The notes under the pieces: model-generated
Database searches by the model: none
The model's input: only the letters and a program-made list of their open reading frames with translations
Told to the model about the DNA's origin: nothing
Assembly (NCBI GenBank): GCA_008933805.1
Contig: WBUH01000010.1
Span: forward strand, 1-37,819
Length of the DNA: 37,819 nucleotides
Origin: Bacteroidota bacterium
GTDB lineage: Bacteria > Bacteroidota > Bacteroidia > UBA8524
Direction: 5' to 3'
Part shown: in pieces, positions 23,720 through 32,833 of the stretch
Position numbering within the stretch: the first letter of the stretch is position 1
Layout: each line of letters begins with the position of its first letter
Translations under genes and position numbers: made by a program

Positions 23720-26257
23720 ATGCTGAACAAACTACTGCAACGTCAAATAAACCGCTACTTAGCCAACGGGAAAGAACTTCCGGAAGGGTTTAACGAGTTG
23801 CTTGCAAGTATCAGCGCACAATACGATTCTTACGATGAAGAAAAGCGGATGCTTGAACGTATTGTTGATGTTAGCTCCGAAGAAATGCAACGGCTGCACA
23901 AAAGACTGCAAGCCGATATTGAGGTCAGAAAAAAGACAGAAGATGAACTACTATTAAGCCAGCAACGCTATCAATCGTTTATAAATAATAGCCACGAAGG
24001 AATTTGGAGGGTTGAGTTTTTACAACCTATCCCCATTAACCTGCCGATTGAAAAACAAGTGGATATGTTTTATGATAGTACCCTTGCTGAATGCAATACT
24101 GAATGGGCCATGATGTATGGCCTTGACAGTATCGAAAACCTGATAGGGTCACACGTAACCAGTTTTTTTCCAAAATCACCTATTAACAACGAATACATTG
24201 CCAACTTTATAAAAAGTAATTACCAGCTACAGCGTCAAGAAACGGATGAAGTAGATTTGAAAGGCAACAGTAAAACATTCATTAACTCGTTATCAGGAAT
24301 TATTGAAAACGGTTTCTTGGTTCGCTGTTGGGGAATAAAAATTGACATTACAGACTGGAGTACATACCGCAAAAAAATTGAAAAAAGCGAGACCCACTTG
24401 AAGGCTTCGCAGCAAATTGCAAAAGTGGGTAGTTGGGAAATAAGCATTGATATAAATGCCACACCAAGAGTAACCCATTTTTGGCTCTCAGAAGAAGCCT
24501 ACAGTATTTATGAAATTGTACCTAACGAAGGGATACTTACCTCTGAATTCTTAACAACGTTCGTTCATCCTGCCGATAAAGAAAAACTTCTACAAGCATT
24601 TAAGCACACCATAGACACTGGCGAAATGCTTAATATAGAGCACCGTGTTGTACTTAAAAGCGGGGTTGAAAAAATAGTATTGCAAAAGGGCCAAATGGAT
24701 TACCATCCAACAACAGGTCTCCCTTCAAAACTTGTAGGGGTATTGCAAGACATCAGCGAAGAAAGAATGGCTGATGCGGCATTAAAAACAGCGGAAGCCA
24801 ACCTTAGAAACCTGCTTGAACATAGTGACACCGCCTACACTTTGCTGGATACTGATGGCAGGATTGTATCGTATAACGGGCTGGCCGATGAAATAGCAAA
24901 AACATACGCAAACAGAAGTTTTGTAATTGGTGAACGATACATTGACTTTATGCCTGAAAACAGGCGGGCTGATGTAGACAAATCGCTTAAAAACATAATT
25001 AAGACTAAAACAGGGGTTGAGTATGAGGTAAACTACAAAATGCCGAATGCCCCTGAAAGTTGGTTGCTGGTTAAGATAAACCCCATCATTAATGCCGACG
25101 ACACTCTTATAGGGATTAACGTAGGAGCATCAAACATTACTAAACGCAAGAAAACTGAGCAGTTGCTTGAGGAAAGCAATGAGCGCTACATAATGGCCAC
25201 TAAGGCTACCAATGATATTGTGTGGGACTGGGACATTGTGAACAAGAGGTTTTACCGCTCTGCCAACTACGGAAGTGTATTTGGCTTCCCCACAACCGAT
25301 AACAACATTTATTACGACAATTGGGTATCGAACATACACCCTGACGATAGAGAGAGAGTTGAGAAAAGTGTTGCTGAAAAAATTAACGATCCAAAGGCTA
25401 CTAAGTGGGAAGATGAATATCGGTATTACAGGCAAAACGGCGAAATAGCTTATATATCAGACAAAGGATATATACTGCACGATGACAATAAAAAAGCGGT
25501 GCGGATGGTAGGTGCCATGCAGGACATTACTGAAAAGTATCTGGCCGAAATGGAACGCAAAAAACTAACCGACGAATTGCTGCAGCGTAATAAAGACCTT
25601 GAGCAGTTTGCTTATATCGTATCGCACAACTTGCGGGCACCGGTTGCCAATATTTTAGGCTTTGTAAATATGCTTAAAGTGGGGGCTTTGGAAGAACAGG
25701 ACCAAAAGGAATACATTAATGCTTTATCACTATCTATATCAAAGTTAGACGAAGTAATACTTGACCTTAACACCATTTTGCAGGTGAAGCGGGAACTGAA
25801 TGAAATGAAGAAGCCCGTAACATTCTCAGAATTGGTAAGTGACATTACAAACAGTATCAGCAACTCAATTAAAAATGAAAATGTGCTGATAAAAACCGAC
25901 TTTAGTCAAATAAACCAGTTCACCACTTTAAAGACCTACTTGTACAGTATTTTTTACAATTTAATATCTAACAGTATCAAGTATCGCAGGCAAAACGAAC
26001 GACCTGTAATCGAAATAAAAAGTGCTAAAGAAGGTAATGTATTAAAACTTACTTTTAAAGATAACGGAATGGGGATAGATTTGCACAAAAAAGGGAAACA
26101 CGTTTTCGGACTATATAAAAGATTTCACTCACAAATTGAAGGTAAAGGAATGGGGTTATACATGGTAAAAACACAGGTTGAGACACTTGGCGGGAAGATA
26201 GAGATACGAAGCGAAGTAAATGTGGGCACTGAATTTGTTATTGAGTTTGCCCTATGA
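23720..26257 (+). CDS. Soluble multi-PAS sensor histidine kinase
   Basis: The 845-residue product has no membrane helix, so it senses inside the cell. After a helical N-terminus (about 1-75) come four PAS-like units at about 80-215, 225-355, 357-485 and 486-625, several ending in the PAC-type GxxxDIT/S signature (GVLQDISEE, GAMQDITEK). The HisKA helix holds the phosphoacceptor His636 in VSHNLRAP. The ATPase domain has the N box around Asn747-Asn751 (FYNLISNS), the G1 box D781-NGMG, an F box (VFGLYKRFH) and the G2 box GKGMGL at 808-813. It autophosphorylates and should pass phosphate to the receiver protein whose ATG overlaps its stop (ATGA). The ligand is unknown. Confidence 0.94.
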   Translation: MLNKLLQRQINRYLANGKELPEGFNELLASISAQYDSYDEEKRMLERIVDVSSEEMQRLHKRLQADIEVRKKTEDELLLSQQRYQSFINNSHEGIWRVEFLQPIPINLPIEKQVDMFYDSTLAECNTEWAMMYGLDSIENLIGSHVTSFFPKSPINNEYIANFIKSNYQLQRQETDEVDLKGNSKTFINSLSGIIENGFLVRCWGIKIDITDWSTYRKKIEKSETHLKASQQIAKVGSWEISIDINATPRVTHFWLSEEAYSIYEIVPNEGILTSEFLTTFVHPADKEKLLQAFKHTIDTGEMLNIEHRVVLKSGVEKIVLQKGQMDYHPTTGLPSKLVGVLQDISEERMADAALKTAEANLRNLLEHSDTAYTLLDTDGRIVSYNGLADEIAKTYANRSFVIGERYIDFMPENRRADVDKSLKNIIKTKTGVEYEVNYKMPNAPESWLLVKINPIINADDTLIGINVGASNITKRKKTEQLLEESNERYIMATKATNDIVWDWDIVNKRFYRSANYGSVFGFPTTDNNIYYDNWVSNIHPDDRERVEKSVAEKINDPKATKWEDEYRYYRQNGEIAYISDKGYILHDDNKKAVRMVGAMQDITEKYLAEMERKKLTDELLQRNKDLEQFAYIVSHNLRAPVANILGFVNMLKVGALEEQDQKEYINALSLSISKLDEVILDLNTILQVKRELNEMKKPVTFSELVSDITNSISNSIKNENVLIKTDFSQINQFTTLKTYLYSIFYNLISNSIKYRRQNERPVIEIKSAKEGNVLKLTFKDNGMGIDLHKKGKHVFGLYKRFHSQIEGKGMGLYMVKTQVETLGGKIEIRSEVNVGTEFVIEFAL

Positions 26258-26643
26258 CGAACGAACTTGACTTTATTGTTATTGACGACGACCCCTTTAA
26301 CAATAAAATATGCACTCTTTTCTTGCGCAAGTACTTTGGCGATATTGCGGTTAAAACATTTACTGAACCCGAAGCAGCCCTTAGTTTCCTTGCAGGTCAT
26401 ACACCGGGTACCAAGCAATCGATAGTGCTGTTGGATATAAATATGCCTACTATGTCGGGTTGGGAGTTCTTGGATGAATACGAACACGTTGATTCTACCA
26501 TTAAAAACTCACTTAAAATTTACATCTTATCATCATCTGTAGATGAAAGGGATAAAGAACGTGCCGAACAAAACAAAAATGTGGTTGACTATCTAATAAA
26601 ACCACTGACAACAGATGCTGTAGCCAAGTTGCTAAAAAACTGA
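26254..26643 (+). CDS. Single-domain response regulator (CheY-like receiver)
   Basis: The 129-residue product is one receiver domain. The acidic pocket is Asp11-Asp12-Asp13 (VIDDDP), the phosphoacceptor is Asp61 in VLLDINMP, the switch Ser is near 93 (ILSSSVD), and Lys116 is in the IKP motif. There is no DNA-binding or other output domain, so it must work by binding a partner or by relaying phosphate to another protein. The ATG overlaps the stop codon of the kinase gene by 4 bases, which makes them a cognate pair. Confidence 0.94.
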   Translation: MTNELDFIVIDDDPFNNKICTLFLRKYFGDIAVKTFTEPEAALSFLAGHTPGTKQSIVLLDINMPTMSGWEFLDEYEHVDSTIKNSLKIYILSSSVDERDKERAEQNKNVVDYLIKPLTTDAVAKLLKN

Positions 26644-26734
26644 TTACGTTCAAAATCTGTCATATTTTTCTTTACACTTTTATCATACAATATGTATGAG
26701 CCTAAGGCGTTTATAATGCAACCTATAACCATTT

Positions 26735-28222
26735 ATGAAAAAAGTTGCGTTTGCTGCACTATGTGCCGCTTTTGGGATTCTTCATACCCTGTTGTTTTAT
26801 AAGCAACAGTGGGGTATTAACCTCTTACTTTTTGAAACTCCGCTTTTTTTGTTGTTGTATGCATACAACAAACCTTTGTTTAGCAACCGCACTCCCCTAT
26901 TGTTATTAGCAGGCTGTTTTTTATCCATGCTTGCCGTGTTGGTAACCCACAGCTCCCTATCCTGCTTTGTTCACACCCTGTTTTTTGTTCTGCTTAGCGG
27001 AGCCACATTGCAGCCTATCAGTAATCCTGCTGCCTACTTTGTAAGCGCTTTAGAAAAAATCCCGGAAATTTTGCTCCTCCCCTTTAGCAAACAAAAAACA
27101 ACAACTGTTGCTGATAAAAGCTACCGAACAACTTTTGTACTTAGGGCTACCATTGTCCCGCTGCTAATCATCGTTGTGTTTGTTTACTTTTACTCGCTGG
27201 CTGTACCCCGTTTTGACAGGCTGTTGGGCGATTTCTTTCAGCTGTTTCCCCAACTGAATTTTACCACCGTTTGGTTGTTCATTTCAGGCACAGTGCTCAC
27301 TGTTTTTGTTCTTCGTGTCTCAAAATCAAATACCGTTTCAAATTTTGATGCCGTTCAACCTGACACTTTGCAGCGCACAAAAGGTTTCAACAAGTTTAGA
27401 ACCCTAACATTGGGATTAAAGAAAGAACACCTTTCTATGCTGATACTACTTGTTGGGCTAAACCTGCTTATAGCAATTATAAACGGCCTTGACATAGCCT
27501 CGTATTGGTTTTCATACTCCCCTGTTTCTTATGAAGACATGAAGATATTGGTACACGAAGGAACCTACCTGCTTATTTTCTGCATCATGCTTTCGGTGGG
27601 TGTTGTACTGTATGCGTTTAGAAAGAACCTTAACTTTTATCCCAACAACAAAACAATAAGGTATTTGGGTATAGCTTGGATGGTACAAAACGGCATTATG
27701 GTGTTATCAGTTGCCTGGCGCAACTACTGGTATATACAAAGTTATAATCTTGCCTACAAACGCATTGCCGTGTTGGTATTTTTAGCAGCCACCTTGTTTG
27801 GTATAGCTACGGTTATTTTTAAGATACAGCAGCGCAAAACCGGCTACCACTTACTTAAACTCAACAGTTTTTTTGTGCTGGTATTGCTTGCCGCTCTTGC
27901 CTTTGTTAACTGGGATTTACTTATAACCCGCTATAATCTTACCCATAAAGACACCGCTTACATACACAAAAATTACCTTGCCGATATGAGCAATGCCGCC
28001 CTACCCGTGTTGTTGGAGTATCAGGATGTTTTTGATTCGCCGATTGAAAAACAAATGAGCTACAACCATTTATACAGGCAGTATGGGGATAGCGGCACTT
28101 ATAAACGAATTATAGACGCAAAGGCTCAGAAATTTATGGAGCAGTATGAAAACAGGCATTGGCTGAGTTATAACATAAGCGATGCGCGAACCGCTGAATA
28201 TTTAAAACAGCAGGGATACTGA
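26735..28222 (+). CDS. DUF4153/DUF4173-like multi-pass membrane protein
   Basis: The 495-residue product has about ten to twelve hydrophobic helices, first in a cluster at 1-95 and then from about 140 to 400. The C-terminal 90 residues are soluble. The segment ALAFVNWDLLITRYNL followed by a tyrosine-containing YIHKNYLADMSNAALPVLLEY resembles the end of DUF4153/DUF4173 proteins, where R-N-x-D/N-repeat and DALP-type motifs occur. Function is unknown. It is 91 bases after the response regulator and in the same direction, without a visible terminator, so it may be in that transcript. The family assignment is from memory of the pattern and is moderate. Confidence 0.65.
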   Translation: MKKVAFAALCAAFGILHTLLFYKQQWGINLLLFETPLFLLLYAYNKPLFSNRTPLLLLAGCFLSMLAVLVTHSSLSCFVHTLFFVLLSGATLQPISNPAAYFVSALEKIPEILLLPFSKQKTTTVADKSYRTTFVLRATIVPLLIIVVFVYFYSLAVPRFDRLLGDFFQLFPQLNFTTVWLFISGTVLTVFVLRVSKSNTVSNFDAVQPDTLQRTKGFNKFRTLTLGLKKEHLSMLILLVGLNLLIAIINGLDIASYWFSYSPVSYEDMKILVHEGTYLLIFCIMLSVGVVLYAFRKNLNFYPNNKTIRYLGIAWMVQNGIMVLSVAWRNYWYIQSYNLAYKRIAVLVFLAATLFGIATVIFKIQQRKTGYHLLKLNSFFVLVLLAALAFVNWDLLITRYNLTHKDTAYIHKNYLADMSNAALPVLLEYQDVFDSPIEKQMSYNHLYRQYGDSGTYKRIIDAKAQKFMEQYENRHWLSYNISDARTAEYLKQQGY

Positions 28223-28274
28223 TGCAACAATTGCTGAATAAGCAATATATTGGCAATAGTATAAGCCACCTTAT

Positions 28275-28979
28275 ATGCGAACAAAAATTGCCGAAAGCAG
28301 CCGAAAAAATAAAGAACTGATTGTTTGGCGGGGAAAAGAAACCCAGCGAATTGAAGCGTTTAGCGACTCAGTATTTGCGTTTGCCCTTACGCTGTTAATT
28401 GTATCATTAGAGGTACCCAAAAGTTTTAGCCAACTTAGCGATGTGCTAAGCGGCTTCTTCATATTCGGGCTTTGCTTTATTCTGCTGTTTCAGGTTTGGT
28501 ACTGCCAAAACCTATTTTTCAGACGATACGGACTGCACGACATTAAAACCATTGTACTAAACGGGGCTTTACTGTTTACGGTGTTGTTTTACGTATATCC
28601 CCTAAAGTTTTTGTTTTCACTGTTCGCAGTGGGCACAAAGTTGTCAGTCTCAATATTGCCGCAAGAAGTACCTACTTTAATGCTCGTTTACGGATTGGGC
28701 TTTTGCGCCATTTTTTTGCTGTTTGCTTACATGTATGCCCACGCTGCAAAATGTGCCGATGAGCTAAACCTTACAGAACTTGAAGTGTTTGAAACTAACA
28801 CCCACAAGTTCATATTTTTAACGTTTGTGGTAGTGGGAATCATTGCAATAATAGTTGCCTTTATTGTGCCCCCGCAATGGGCAGGGCCAACAGGAGCATT
28901 GTACAGCCTAACGGGTTTAGGGGTTAGTATGGTAACTTCGCGAAGGGAAAAAATCAGGAAAAAGAGATTTCCTTCATAG
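28275..28979 (+). CDS. TMEM175-like (DUF1211) cation channel
   Basis: The 234-residue product carries the TMEM175 signature RxxxFSD at Arg25-Phe29-Ser30-Asp31, inside RIEAFSDSVFAFALTLLIV, which forms the pore-lining first helix in known structures. About six membrane helices follow: around 50-72 (SGFFIFGLCFILLFQVWY), 88-108, 132-155 and 176-200 among others. The C-terminus is basic (RREKIRKKRF). Bacterial members have one six-helix unit and act as tetrameric potassium-permeable channels. It starts 52 bases after the DUF4153-like gene, so co-transcription is likely. Confidence 0.82.
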   Translation: MRTKIAESSRKNKELIVWRGKETQRIEAFSDSVFAFALTLLIVSLEVPKSFSQLSDVLSGFFIFGLCFILLFQVWYCQNLFFRRYGLHDIKTIVLNGALLFTVLFYVYPLKFLFSLFAVGTKLSVSILPQEVPTLMLVYGLGFCAIFLLFAYMYAHAAKCADELNLTELEVFETNTHKFIFLTFVVVGIIAIIVAFIVPPQWAGPTGALYSLTGLGVSMVTSRREKIRKKRFPS

Positions 28980-29041
28980 GCTACAATGTTAACAAAACCA
29001 TTTCCCACAGCGGATTGAATTTCAGTTTTTTACAAGTTTCA

Positions 29042-29072
29042 TTTGCTATACAAAATATATTTGTTAACTTTG
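29042..29072 (+). promoter_or_regulatory. Promoter of the small membrane protein gene (near-consensus)
   Basis: TTTG (29042-29045), 19 bases, then TAACTTTG (29065-29072). Both boxes match the Bacteroidota housekeeping promoter perfectly. The start codon at 29103 follows after a leader of about 25 bases. Confidence 0.65.
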
Positions 29073-29102
29073 CGTTAACATTAAGATAACATTTGAATAA
29101 CA

Positions 29103-29420
29103 ATGAAACAAGAAACTAAACAAAGGCTTGATTATAAGCTGGATAGAGTGGTAATCATCATAATGATTGCAACTGTTATCGGGTTTGCGGCTATCCGCAT
29201 ATCAGCCACTCTGTTTGGTATCAGTGCATTATGGTCGTTACTGGCCCTGGTTGTTGGGCTAAGCGCTTTAATAGCAGCAATGTTGCTAAAAGGCGCGTTG
29301 ACAGGAAAAAGATATATGCAAGGTGCCAAACACAGGCGCGAAAAATGGTTTCCGTTCTTCTTCAGGAAAAACGAAAGCCTTGCTGACGAAGCTTTTAAAA
29401 GCTGGGAAGGCAAAAATTAA
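29103..29420 (+). CDS. Small two-helix membrane protein of unknown function
   Basis: The 105-residue product has two hydrophobic helices close together, about 16-36 (RVVIIIMIATVIGFAAIRIS) and 40-65 (ISALWSLLALVVGLSALIAAMLL). Both ends are basic and face the cytosol; the tail contains KHRREKWFPFFFRKN. I recognise no family. The near-perfect promoter upstream and the terminator downstream show it is a single-gene unit and support it being real and well expressed. Confidence 0.72.
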   Translation: MKQETKQRLDYKLDRVVIIIMIATVIGFAAIRISATLFGISALWSLLALVVGLSALIAAMLLKGALTGKRYMQGAKHRREKWFPFFFRKNESLADEAFKSWEGKN

Positions 29421-29445
29421 TCAAATTCTCATCTAATTAAATACA

Positions 29446-29494
29446 CCCCGCTTTAGTAATACGCCCCAGTGGCGATTGCCAAAGCGGGGTTTTT
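29446..29494 (+). terminator. Terminator with nested hairpin
   Basis: CCCCGCTTT (29446-29454) pairs with AAAGCGGGG (29481-29489), followed by TTTTT. The 26-base loop holds a smaller hairpin, CGCC/GGCG (29462-29465/29471-29474). Confidence 0.8.
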
Positions 29495-29633
29495 GTTTGT
29501 ATAAACTACTGATTGTTGTTGTTTCCACTTATCTAAAAATACATCCCACTTATGGGTATAATCGGTCACTTGTAAAGCGGCCCTATGTAAATACAAATAA
29601 CAATTGCTACTTGTATGAATACTAACAACATCA

Positions 29634-31058
29634 ATGAAAAAAAATACCCAACTGGTAATTGCATTAGCTTTACTATGGACAACCGGTAAAAGCCAAAATG
29701 CAAACACGCAACTACTACAGCAAGCTGAATTACTAACTGCAAGTGCCCAAGAAAATCACTGGGCAGCTTATGAAGTTTATAATACACTAAGCAATAATGG
29801 AGTGCAACGCAAAAGCACACGCTACCGCATAACAGGTTCAAGCGCCACCGAACTAAATGCCATTACAGATACGGCACGTATTAAATATACGGGCAACCGC
29901 GAATCGGTAGGACTTGTAAATAATTCGTACTTGGCATACCAAGTCGCTTATCCCTACGAAAGCAGCCCGTATGACGAACTGATTAACTATAAAAAGGTGG
30001 GAAGCAATTTCAGCCCCAATACAAAGTACATAAGGAAATACAATGCTGATGGCACCGTATCGCAAACTTCCGACTCACTTTTTGGCCAAGTTACACGCTA
30101 TTCATACACCTATAACTCAAATAAGAAAGTTGAAACTGCCCTTGGGGAAGTGAATTATGGCAGCGGTTATCAAAACTTAGCCAAACATGAATACACCTAC
30201 GCAACCGGGTTACAAACAAAAAAGGTGTTTAGCTGGTCTTCCGGAGCATGGAATTTAACGGCTACCGAATATACTTATGGCACAACAAAAGCCGACTCTA
30301 TCATTTATGGTTCATCAAAAAAGTACTACACGTATGATGGAAGCGGAAACATTTTAACCTACACTGAACATAATATTAACGGTCCTCTTAAGAGAGAAGA
30401 ATGGACTTATAACTCATCAGGCAAAGTAACTGAAGTTTTAACGCTTACTTGGAGCCAATCGACATGGGTGAACCAATCTAAGAAAAGATACACTTATAAC
30501 TCAGGCGGCCACCTTGACAGCTTTATGAATTTATCATGGAACACCTCGGTGTTTACTAACGTTTTGCTAACCGTTTATAGTTACCAAAGCGGAAAATTGA
30601 GTGAGTACACCAACTACAACTGGGGCGGCACATGGCAAACTACCAACAGGTTTGAGTTTAAACTTAATGCCCAGCAAAACCTAAGTCAAGTACATCTTTA
30701 TACCAACCAAGGTGGTAACCTTACATTTACACGCCGCTACCGCTACTATTACGAGTCGTACAACAATACTACCGGTATTGAGACTGATGTGCAACAATCC
30801 AATAAAATGGTGGTTTACCCCAACCCTGCTTCGTTTGAATTAACTTTTGAAGCAGAAATACCTCAAGAAGATGCGGTTACGCTTCGCATTTATGATTTGG
30901 CAGGGAAACAGATTACGGAAAAACTTACTTTGCCTGAAATGGGTTTAGTAAAAACCACTTTGAACTTACGTGAGTTTAACTTACAAAACGGTGTGTATTT
31001 ATATACACTGGGCACTGCAAAAGGCACGCAAACAGGCAAATTTATGATAGCTCGCTAA
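29634..31058 (+). CDS. Secreted aromatic-repeat protein with T9SS sorting domain
   Basis: The 474-residue product has a signal peptide (about 1-20, ending TTGKSQ) and an N-terminal region of about 100 residues. From about 150 to 385 it carries irregular repeats of roughly 30 residues built on a strand like EYTYATG / RYTYNSGG / EWTYNSSGKVTE, each followed by WSSGAWN- or WSQSTWVN-type strands. This recalls RHS/YD-type beta repeats but without a canonical RHS core. The end is a clear type A sorting domain (VVYPNPASFELTFEAE, IYDLAGKQITE, NGVYLYTLGT, FMIAR). It is probably displayed on or released from the cell surface. It is a single-gene unit ending at the 31097 terminator. Ligand and function are unknown. 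Confidence 0.87.
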   Translation: MKKNTQLVIALALLWTTGKSQNANTQLLQQAELLTASAQENHWAAYEVYNTLSNNGVQRKSTRYRITGSSATELNAITDTARIKYTGNRESVGLVNNSYLAYQVAYPYESSPYDELINYKKVGSNFSPNTKYIRKYNADGTVSQTSDSLFGQVTRYSYTYNSNKKVETALGEVNYGSGYQNLAKHEYTYATGLQTKKVFSWSSGAWNLTATEYTYGTTKADSIIYGSSKKYYTYDGSGNILTYTEHNINGPLKREEWTYNSSGKVTEVLTLTWSQSTWVNQSKKRYTYNSGGHLDSFMNLSWNTSVFTNVLLTVYSYQSGKLSEYTNYNWGGTWQTTNRFEFKLNAQQNLSQVHLYTNQGGNLTFTRRYRYYYESYNNTTGIETDVQQSNKMVVYPNPASFELTFEAEIPQEDAVTLRIYDLAGKQITEKLTLPEMGLVKTTLNLREFNLQNGVYLYTLGTAKGTQTGKFMIAR

Positions 31059-31096
31059 GCCAACCGAGAGCACCAACATACACCTGCATTTAATTA

Positions 31097-31126
31097 AAAA
31101 AGGCTCCCGCAAGCGGGAGCCTTTTT
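31097..31126 (+). terminator. Rho-independent terminator
   Basis: AAAAAGGCTCCCGC (31097-31110) pairs perfectly with GCGGGAGCCTTTTT (31113-31126), giving a strong stem ending in a U tract. It lies 38 bases after the stop of the aromatic-repeat gene. Confidence 0.92.
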
Positions 31127-31414
31127 AGGATATGCAAACTGATAGCTAAACTCTACTTACCGAGACGTTGACAAGAACCACTATGTTGCGCCGCATTTGA
31201 GGAAAATTTATTCCCACACCTTCAATTAAGTCCAAAAATCAAGAAATTATTTTGCTATAAACTAAGAATTAACCACTTAGAAAAACTGTCAAATTCTAAC
31301 ATTATCTAATCATTAAAAATTTTGTTGTTTATACCCCACCAATAGCATTTGAGTATGATTGCGCTGCCAAGTGGCAACGGTTTTAGCAGCCCGGGCACTA
31401 TCAAACTGCATTTT
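31127..31414. other. Intergenic leader region
   Basis: A+T-rich DNA between the terminator and the next gene. The only signal I see is the possible promoter at 31321-31351. I see no RNA gene or repeat. Confidence 0.5.
31321..31351 (+). promoter_or_regulatory. Possible promoter of the helical-protein gene
   Basis: TTTG (31321-31324), 19 bases, then AGCATTTG (31344-31351). The TTTG core and spacing fit, but the TA of the -7 box is missing. The TTG at 31349 is part of this element. Confidence 0.3.
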
Positions 31415-32833
31415 ATGAACTATTTTGTTGGCATTGTAAGAACCCTAAAGGGGAAACAAAAACTATTGTTACTTAAACGGATAAGAAGCCAGCCGCTAAA
31501 ACTCAAACTGTTTAATTATGTGGTTGAAAATGATGAAACCGATAACGAGTCATTAAACAGTTTTTTGGGGCAGGGCAAAAACTTCAGCAGCCTGTACACA
31601 CTTAAAAACCGCTTACTGGATGATATAATAGCAGTGAAGCAAGAGTTTATCACTCACGAGGTGGTGAAGGTGAAAGAACAAGTACAGCACTTAACCTTGC
31701 TGCTTGCAAGCGGAGAAAACGAGATACTGCAACGCGAACTAAAGAAGCTTGAAAGAAGTGCGCTGAGATATGAATTAACCACAGAGTTAACAACGATATA
31801 TTACTGCTACTATCTTATCAGCGATGCAAAAAAGCGTGATAAGTACCTAAAGCAGCTTGAAAACCTGAACAAAAAGACGGAGGTGGCTTTTGAGCTTGAT
31901 AAACTTTTTTACACCAGAATCTTACATGCACAGGAGCTTTTTTATTTTTCAAACAAACGACTACTTGATGAGTTAAGAACCATTCGCGAAAAGGTAAATT
32001 ACTACCACAGCCAACTGCAAAGCCAAACATCACGGTTTTACCTGTTGTTTACTGATGTTGTACTCTCCCTATCCGGCAATGAGCTGTTCACTGAACAAGC
32101 TGCGCAAGCCTTTAAGCAGTTGCAACAGTTAAGCAAGTTGTATTTGTACTCGTTTTTAAAGCGTACCATGCCTATGGGGCAAATGGCCATAGATTGCCTT
32201 TACTTGCGCTTTTACTACCTCACCAATAACAATACACAATTTAACATATTGCAACGCGGCCTGTATCCCGACATTATGAAGCTTCAAAAACACTATTTGT
32301 TTGATTGTTGCTTCACAGTTTTTGCAATGCACATTGTTTACGACAGCGCCAAACAAGGTAAAGCACACAGCATTATTGCACAGCTAAGTAAGATTATCAA
32401 AGAAGAGAGTATAACCCAGCTGCCCAATAACTACAATGCACACGCCTACTACCTGCTGGCGCTAAAAGAGTATCACCTTGAAAATTATGCGGGTTGCAGC
32501 AGTTTATTAATTAAGGGTAGAAGTTGTCCCATAAACCCCGCCTCTGCATGGATATTGTTTGAAATTACATTGCTAAGCCTGCTAACCATGCTACACAGGC
32601 ACGAATACCTGTACATTGAACATGAAATCAACCTTTTGCGCAGGTATTTTGTAAAATATAAAATCGAAGCGGCACATATTAAAGCACTTAATCCCTTGTT
32701 TAAAACATTAAGGGAATTTGAAAAAACACAGGATATGTGCCGAGTTAAAAATGCTGTAAACAGGGTGTGTGAAGAAACGGGATTAATGAAACTGATTGCA
32801 ACGGCAACAGTACCGGAATCAATATCACACTGA
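31415..32833 (+). CDS. All-helical cytosolic protein of unknown function
   Basis: From ATG 31415 the product is 472 residues; other in-frame starts are ATG 31355 and TTG 31349. I prefer 31415 because the upstream ones overlap or touch a promoter-like element. There is no signal peptide or membrane helix. The sequence is almost all helix, with TPR-like pairs in the second half (AHAYYLLALKEYHLENYAGCSSLL). The start (KGKQKLLLLKRIRS... and LKNRLLDDIIAVKQEF) resembles a group of Bacteroidota proteins in which such a segment precedes helical repeats; their role is unknown to me. It lies between two T9SS cargo genes and could be a scaffold or regulator. Confidence 0.8.
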   Translation: MNYFVGIVRTLKGKQKLLLLKRIRSQPLKLKLFNYVVENDETDNESLNSFLGQGKNFSSLYTLKNRLLDDIIAVKQEFITHEVVKVKEQVQHLTLLLASGENEILQRELKKLERSALRYELTTELTTIYYCYYLISDAKKRDKYLKQLENLNKKTEVAFELDKLFYTRILHAQELFYFSNKRLLDELRTIREKVNYYHSQLQSQTSRFYLLFTDVVLSLSGNELFTEQAAQAFKQLQQLSKLYLYSFLKRTMPMGQMAIDCLYLRFYYLTNNNTQFNILQRGLYPDIMKLQKHYLFDCCFTVFAMHIVYDSAKQGKAHSIIAQLSKIIKEESITQLPNNYNAHAYYLLALKEYHLENYAGCSSLLIKGRSCPINPASAWILFEITLLSLLTMLHRHEYLYIEHEINLLRRYFVKYKIEAAHIKALNPLFKTLREFEKTQDMCRVKNAVNRVCEETGLMKLIATATVPESISH

